64,000 nucleotides of DNA from Nostoc mirabile CHAB5784. Its GTDB lineage: Bacteria > Cyanobacteriota > Cyanobacteriia > Cyanobacteriales > Nostocaceae. The DNA lies in NCBI RefSeq assembly GCF_020829645.1, contig NZ_JAIVFS010000043.1, positions 1-64,000 on the forward strand, in the 5' to 3' direction. Numbering within the stretch: the first letter of the stretch is position 1; every line of letters starts with the position of its first letter. Made by a program: the position numbers and the translations under genes. Shown in pieces: positions 61,401 to 64,000 of this stretch. Below the pieces are notes generated by a model that saw nothing but the letters and a program-made list of their open reading frames with translations, made no database searches and had not been told where the DNA came from.

Positions 61401-62714
61401 AACGTTATTTTGATGTAATTTCTCAATTAGTTTTCCGTTATTAATAGTTAAGAAACCTAATTTGCCGTCTAGTTGGAGCCGATTCGCTACTGAATCTCCA
61501 AATTCTTGACGAACATTTTTCCACAAGTTGTCGAGATTATCACGGTTTTCGTAATATAGTTGAGCGAAGCGTTGTTGTTGGTTACTATCTCTAACTAAAG
61601 CAATATCAAGCAATTGCTTAAAGGAAGAGACTCCTAACTGTGCTGGTTGTTCTAACAAGCGGTTAGAACTAAAATTTTTGAATTGTTCTAGACTTTGCGG
61701 TATTCTTTCTTTGAGTGCTTCTGGGATAATTTTCTCTTCAATGGCTTTAGTCCAGACTTGTTGCACCATTTCTGGACTGACTTGGCTCAAGATATCCTGA
61801 TTTGCAGGTACTCCAGACCGAAATAGAGCATAGTAAAATTCTGAGGGAATGTCATTTTGTTGGCTAAATTGATCGGCAAGGGCTACCATAGCCACCATCC
61901 GAGCATCCCATCCCGTTTTATTAGCTAAATAGGTGATATCCTGGCGATCGCTATTTTCTTGCAGTTGGGCAAAGCGTATATCTTGATTGCCAAGATGGAC
62001 GGAAAGCTCCTTAGTCAGGCGTTGATATTCTTCAGCAATTTCTAGTTTGGTATCGGGGACGATAACATCAATGGGATCTTGAACATTAATGGGTTCTTGA
62101 CTGCTGGCGTGGTAAAGCACTCTCGAAACAGCGAGAATTTTGTCAGGGGTATTCGGTTTTGTAACTTTAATCTGAAGGTCAGGATTTCGTTTTCCCCTTT
62201 CTATTATTGATGAAAGTAGGTATTGAATTTGATAGTTACCTTGAAAGTTTGTAATCCCTTCTCCTAAAATACTTTCGCCACCAATATATTTATCAACAGC
62301 AACTACTCGCATTCCCTCTAATGGAAAGTTCCCAGTTTCTTGACGAATAGTGCCGCTTACAATAAATTTCTCTTCTGAATTAGGTAGTGGAGATACATTG
62401 GGTGAGAAAGGGGCTACTCTCTGTGTTAACTCTTTACTGCGATCAAAAGTAGATGTAAAAATTGGATTTGGCTGAACGGATGATACTACTTCTGGATTTC
62501 TGGCAAGAAGTTTTGCTGTTTGCTTGCAAACCTCGCAAGTTCGATCAATGCCGTGAGCTTTTTGAAACTCTCCGACAACTTCACGAGTCGAAGGACCAAA
62601 AAATTTGCGCTTAACTTCTTCAGGCGATGCCTCAAACCCTTGACTCTTTAAAGTTTCATGCAAGAGAGCAACGTCGTCGCCAAAATCGCCGATACTGAGC
62701 TTTCCAGATTCCAT
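55497..62714 (-). CDS. Tc toxin A subunit, N-terminal half with extra N-terminal domains, 2405 aa
   Basis: ATG 62714 has AAAGGTG upstream; GTG 62723 is an in-frame alternative. Numbered from the GTG: residues 8-75 form a peptidoglycan-binding-type helical domain (SIGDFGDDVALLHETLKSQG); about 120-205 a transthyretin-like strand domain (VSGTIRQETGNFPLEGMRVV); about 250-700 the VRP1-type Tc region ending with CECEHCRSVLSPAAYLVNLL (676 on); about 1520-1640 a PA14-like insert (GVWECYLEVPDNGFYNFYIE); about 2000-2230 the neuraminidase-like region (KRKYYYRRLEGGSWTPWEKV, VVWKGRLFLFWVSV). With the next gene the total is about 3500 aa, larger than TcdA (about 2500). Confidence 0.88.
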   Translation of the reverse strand: MESGKLSIGDFGDDVALLHETLKSQGFEASPEEVKRKFFGPSTREVVGEFQKAHGIDRTCEVCKQTAKLLARNPEVVSSVQPNPIFTSTFDRSKELTQRVAPFSPNVSPLPNSEEKFIVSGTIRQETGNFPLEGMRVVAVDKYIGGESILGEGITNFQGNYQIQYLLSSIIERGKRNPDLQIKVTKPNTPDKILAVSRVLYHASSQEPINVQDPIDVIVPDTKLEIAEEYQRLTKELSVHLGNQDIRFAQLQENSDRQDITYLANKTGWDARMVAMVALADQFSQQNDIPSEFYYALFRSGVPANQDILSQVSPEMVQQVWTKAIEEKIIPEALKERIPQSLEQFKNFSSNRLLEQPAQLGVSSFKQLLDIALVRDSNQQQRFAQLYYENRDNLDNLWKNVRQEFGDSVANRLQLDGKLGFLTINNGKLIEKLHQNNVSESPLDLVRNGFYKVEKFKELLIADIPIPNEILGENAEEKKDNYVRLMVNQIKLSYPTAVVAEMINNNEIPLQVNSDIKSNVYQFLNQQQGKFELGVHPVEDYLQKNNLTLAEPVLGQVKQLQRLYQISPSDEVMGKLVEKKIDSAYAVIQYDEQEFIKTFKDVLGGEATASLTYAKAHQVHHAVLNIATSYLATRTAPEIYAMSAFTDRAQANNTTGVLASPTLENLFGEMDYCECEHCRSVLSPAAYLVNLLQFIDLKRKNSEGVELPPEYEKENPLDVLLRRRPDIEHIQLTCENTNTVLPYIDLVNEILEYFVVNNFSLKDFKGYNIEEGDTTEELLANPQFVNQEAYKRLKEAIFPLTLPFHQPLEALREYFNYFDIPLHVGMEQLRQNDNLERAGDENSSNYGWQDILIERLQMSRQEHKTLTESSITLQQAYGVANTVTDTQLIELISNAKIFSRRVNISYEEVIEIIKTKFINPHSHLISKLEKLRINFKTIKDFHDGTLTETEFDGLRTKDSELNLIQYGGDVKKWLRDNYDKIMGLILLSDPTGNEDICSFGKFEFRYALPDFIQNRDFIQNRLKAIEFWKLLRFIRLWQKLAWSIEYTDKAISALYPTSQLPEAGDDEATIKNKLDRGFKLLILRLAHLKTVIAELNLNPKQELLKLLTLWSNIDTNGNKSLYRQMFLNPTILRLDDIFEEDGYGNYPKKGDENIRNHVESLQAAFNLKTEEFELIFKKLNFNEQTKLTLENLSSIFRYSYLAKKLKLSIHEFLILQTISGIDPFVSLSFTDPNEGTKYQQPAILRFIELAELIKRSPFKLTQIAYFLQHENISSKASPTKEDILSFTKTIRDDLIRIDRENIVQDDPTGEITKAKMALVYGNQTTDTFFGLLNGSSLYSVSYSHPQLELEANILAVTDKLTYDKFQKQLTFLGVMTETVRNALTTITGVSNEFKQAINSLFDKGQALFDKFPDLKKPYDDYVASSEPIDKKMSALLATFLPNLRQQLKRLQVKQTVSSQVGASLEITNLLLETPELLHTVVKSEGNAIADFLNLETRGVSAQYFFADDVVGTPNLENIAVAQINYRTPDAKTALPQNTVTPNAPISGVWECYLEVPDNGFYNFYIETDASAEVQLSLERKELDKPDEPIKAEVEITLQNGIWQNRDAIALKAGQLYSLKLIVKKVKDKLIFKWESKGLAKESIPTNYLYPSVLVDRFTSSYLRLLKTFAIAEALNLSATEVNYFGTYSDYQINGEGWLNALPTSSLADNAAILTELLKRFTGLLHYQELKQALKVQDDILIKIFVNPNAITEDKKSLLERVTNWDKISINALYTHFGLTSDTLKHLESFTRINEAFNLVKKIGIKVSTLVTNTTNEPTADIIRNFQSALRARYDESAWLQVIQPINDKLRNLQRDALVTFILHQFQQKSETEHINTPDKLFEYFLIDVEMDACMKTSRIKQAISTVQLFIQRCLLNLEKDLNDENKGVSPTSINSKQWEWMKRYRVWEANRKVFLFPENWLEPELRDNKSPFFKDLESELLQSDITEDSAATALVHYLDKLNEVAQLEICGMHYEENEMDKIADDIIHVIGRTTGAKRKYYYRRLEGGSWTPWEKVDVEIEDNPVLPVVWKGRLFLFWVSVIQKAPDNQQTPPQKTQEELDKEPSIAQMKQSQLRSLTSTPNVEVSVNLYWSEYYNKKWQPPKTSDINKPLLLGQFNPGDFDRTKLELSSPFPFEQECRIHIEYPGLTPINYIDAAIFNYFKLYNTHSLPVPIINLEPFQRLYPFLIWQQNFSSNNDKFTISYIYREWYRQSSQFLTKLYLTKEVLTHPQIYQVIKPQHFVKDLLEAPFFFQDSRHVFFVRSEESKVLVPDYSGYGVLYKPPITRPQIDIPPIIFEPVPLPGNPLDPITIVPKPFNPSVINPSILESLIDKNPLINKVISTNKTILFKDKIIGLSGSLNIERQSF

Positions 62715-62758
62715 AGTATTCACCTTTCGTCATCATCAATACAGGGTTAAACCACCTC

Positions 62759-63682
62759 TTAAGCCGGGGATGACTTGGAGGGTGAAGTTTTTCTAGCCGA
62801 ATCGTCGAATTGAAGCAGCACAAATGCCCGTGGATCGCGTGCTACGAATTGAATCCGTTCCACGACCCGAAAGAAATACTTGGAACCCTCTTTGCGAACG
62901 AATTCAGTGATGGCCTCACGCCCCACGTAAAGACTGGTAGGATCGCCTCCTAATGCAACCAGGAGTCCTTTGTCTTCTGGCAAAGTTCCGGTTCCATAAA
63001 ATCCGCCCTCGACGAGTGGTTTAAGCCGTTCGGCTGTGGTGACTAAACTGGCAGGACTGGGAGGCACATGGGTGTCAGCGTAAACCTTGGTAGGTAAAAA
63101 CAGTGCATAATTTGGCGCTTGTGCTTTGCTGGTTAGAATGGCTCTACCATCTGCCACAGCCGAGAAAACGTTTTCACCCCATACAGCCCCTGTCTGGGGA
63201 TTGGTCAGTTTCCCTACTTTAATGGGCTCAGTAACTTTGTTCTCGTCATCATCATCAGCATCTTGAGGGCTGGCTTCTCCAAGTAAACCTTGGGCAGTCG
63301 AGCCTCTGTTGTCAGCTTTAACATTTCCTGGAAGACGATCTACATTGCCTTGAAAGATGATTGTGTCTTCCGCGAGGGCGATCGCTTTGGCTGCCATTCG
63401 TGCCAGTGTTTTACAAGTTTTGATCTGAGCTTCTTTGCCAACCTGGGTACTCGTTAACGGAAATTCTTGATATATTTCAACAAAAGGTTTAGTCCGACCT
63501 TCAACAATACTTAAGTCTGCGAAATTAATAACGTCATTGGGAACATCCGTCGGATTATTGTCAAACTCCGTGGTGGGAAAGACTTTTTGTGCAAGCCGCA
63601 CTTTTGCCATTTCCTTGACAACGGCAGCGTTAATTTCTTGCCATACAGATTGTTCCCAATTAACTTCATTTGAGTTGTTCAT
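62759..63682 (-). CDS. Encapsulin-like (HK97-fold) shell protein, 307 aa
   Basis: Encapsulins self-assemble into protein shells that load cargo enzymes. The N-terminal helix and following part (WEQSVWQEINAAVVKEMAKV), the central ALAEDTIIFQG (about 103-113, compare A-EE-AI-NG in family 1 encapsulins) and the C-terminal TSLYVGREAITEFVRKEGSK with FRVVERIQFVARDPRAFVLL fit the Linocin_M18/encapsulin pattern. Length is slightly above the usual 265-290, with an acidic loop (DADDDDENK) and a Ser/Lys tail. AGAGG precedes the ATG. The TcA-N gene starts 44 bases after its stop, so the two are likely co-transcribed. No ferritin-like or peroxidase cargo gene is nearby. Confidence 0.7.
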   Translation of the reverse strand: MNNSNEVNWEQSVWQEINAAVVKEMAKVRLAQKVFPTTEFDNNPTDVPNDVINFADLSIVEGRTKPFVEIYQEFPLTSTQVGKEAQIKTCKTLARMAAKAIALAEDTIIFQGNVDRLPGNVKADNRGSTAQGLLGEASPQDADDDDENKVTEPIKVGKLTNPQTGAVWGENVFSAVADGRAILTSKAQAPNYALFLPTKVYADTHVPPSPASLVTTAERLKPLVEGGFYGTGTLPEDKGLLVALGGDPTSLYVGREAITEFVRKEGSKYFFRVVERIQFVARDPRAFVLLQFDDSARKTSPSKSSPA

Positions 63683-63713
63683 AGTATTGCCTCTATTTTG
63701 TATTCATAAGGTT

Positions 63714-63822
63714 TTAAGGTTTTGCTAACACGCTAACTGTACCGATCGCTGTGACGGTGATTAAGGCGATCGCCAAGGTGAAATGCTTATAGTGAAGAAG
63801 TCAGGGGATTGAAATTTTTCAT
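63714..63822 (-). pseudogene. Short hydrophobic peptide gene with a frameshift
   Basis: AAGGAG precedes ATG 63822, and the frame gives MKNFNPLTSSL then stops at 63787. Skipping one base continues as YKHFTLAIALITVTAIGTVS and VLAKP to a stop at 63714-63716, a signal-peptide- or single-TM-like peptide of about 36 aa. It may be a small membrane peptide gene damaged by a one-base change, or a leader of the encapsulin operon. Confidence 0.35.
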
Positions 63823-63900
63823 TTGATTTTTCTCCTTGTTTGGTTATTTTTTGGGGATTTGGTGTGTTGCTAAGGGACTGTGTAGGAGTGGGCGATCGCA

Positions 63901-63999
63901 CTATTTCAGTCCGATCCATTTTGCAAACCTTCCCCCAGAAACCTTGTCTAAAGCGGCAACCCCAATCGAACTTGGTGTAGCCAGTATTGTGGCAGTGAT
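63901..63999 (-). CDS. 3' end of a gene entering from the right edge (partial)
   Basis: The frame from the window edge reads ITATILATPSSIGVAALDKV then SGGRFAKWIGLK and stops with TAG at 63901-63903. It points toward the encapsulin-Tc genes and could be the first gene of the same operon. Too short to assign. Confidence 0.4.
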   Translation of the reverse strand: MTATILATPSSIGVAALDKVSGGRFAKWIGLK

Positions 64000-64000
64000 T

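Noticed and set aside
62670..62714. LSIGDFG at the TcA N-terminus as an encapsulin cargo-loading peptide
   Set aside because: It loosely resembles cargo motifs such as LTVGSLR, but it is N-terminal, and the GDFGDDVALLHE context is the standard start of a peptidoglycan-binding-type domain.

Overview
The window looks like accessory DNA of a filamentous, heterocyst-forming-type cyanobacterium (Nostocales). The evidence is the many GCGATCGC (HIP1) octamers, dispersed short repeats typical of Nostoc and its relatives, three very large NRPS/PKS genes with cyanobacterial domain sequences, an IscB locus with its upstream RNA, and many small families I know only as cyanobacterial hypotheticals. I saw no rRNA, tRNA, housekeeping gene or CRISPR array.

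Region 1 (1-14.7 kb, plus strand) is plasmid- or integrative-element-like: short, tightly packed, mostly unknown genes. An IscB/omega-RNA locus sits at about 4.0-5.5 kb. An operon-like run at 9.2-13.7 kb ends with a membrane-anchored FtsK/HerA-type ATPase followed one base later by a PD-(D/E)XK nuclease-like protein. Two genes here are split by small MITE-like elements, two small genes carry an in-frame TAG, and one has a truncated tandem copy. Region 2 (14.8-19.1 kb) holds a DUF4351 protein, an AIPR-like protein, an Rpn-like protein and a gene broken by a third MITE with a clean 9-bp target duplication. Region 3 (19.1-21.3 kb) is a decayed Tn7/Tn5053-type transposon remnant: intact tniQ, and tniB lacking its Walker A end.

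Region 4 (21.3-46.5 kb, minus strand) is a three-gene hybrid NRPS/PKS assembly line, read from 46.5 kb to 21.3 kb. Gene 1 is A-PCP-KS-AT-DH-cMT-KR-ACP, gene 2 is TubC docking-C-A-PCP-C-A-PCP, and gene 3 is KS-AT-KR-ACP-C-A(with embedded FkbM-type methyltransferase)-PCP-TE. The binding-pocket signatures I read are Pro-like, Ala, Asn and Ser. The predicted backbone is Pro / C-methylated C2 / Ala / Asn / beta-hydroxy C2 / (methylated?) Ser, released by a terminal thioesterase. Gene 1 overlaps gene 2 by 4 bases and gene 3 starts 10 bases after gene 2, so the three are probably one transcript.

Region 5 (46.6-52.1 kb) has a frameshifted exported CxxCH protein, an exported TPR protein, two IS1634-type remnants, strong GC-rich hairpins and several broken small genes, including a truncated second copy of a gene from region 1. 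Region 6 (52.1-64 kb, minus strand) is the most unusual part. A protein that looks like an encapsulin (HK97-fold shell protein) is followed directly by a Tc-toxin A subunit split over two genes (about 2405 and 1098 aa). No TcB/TcC gene lies inside the window. This encapsulin-Tc arrangement and the assembly line are the two systems I would look at first.
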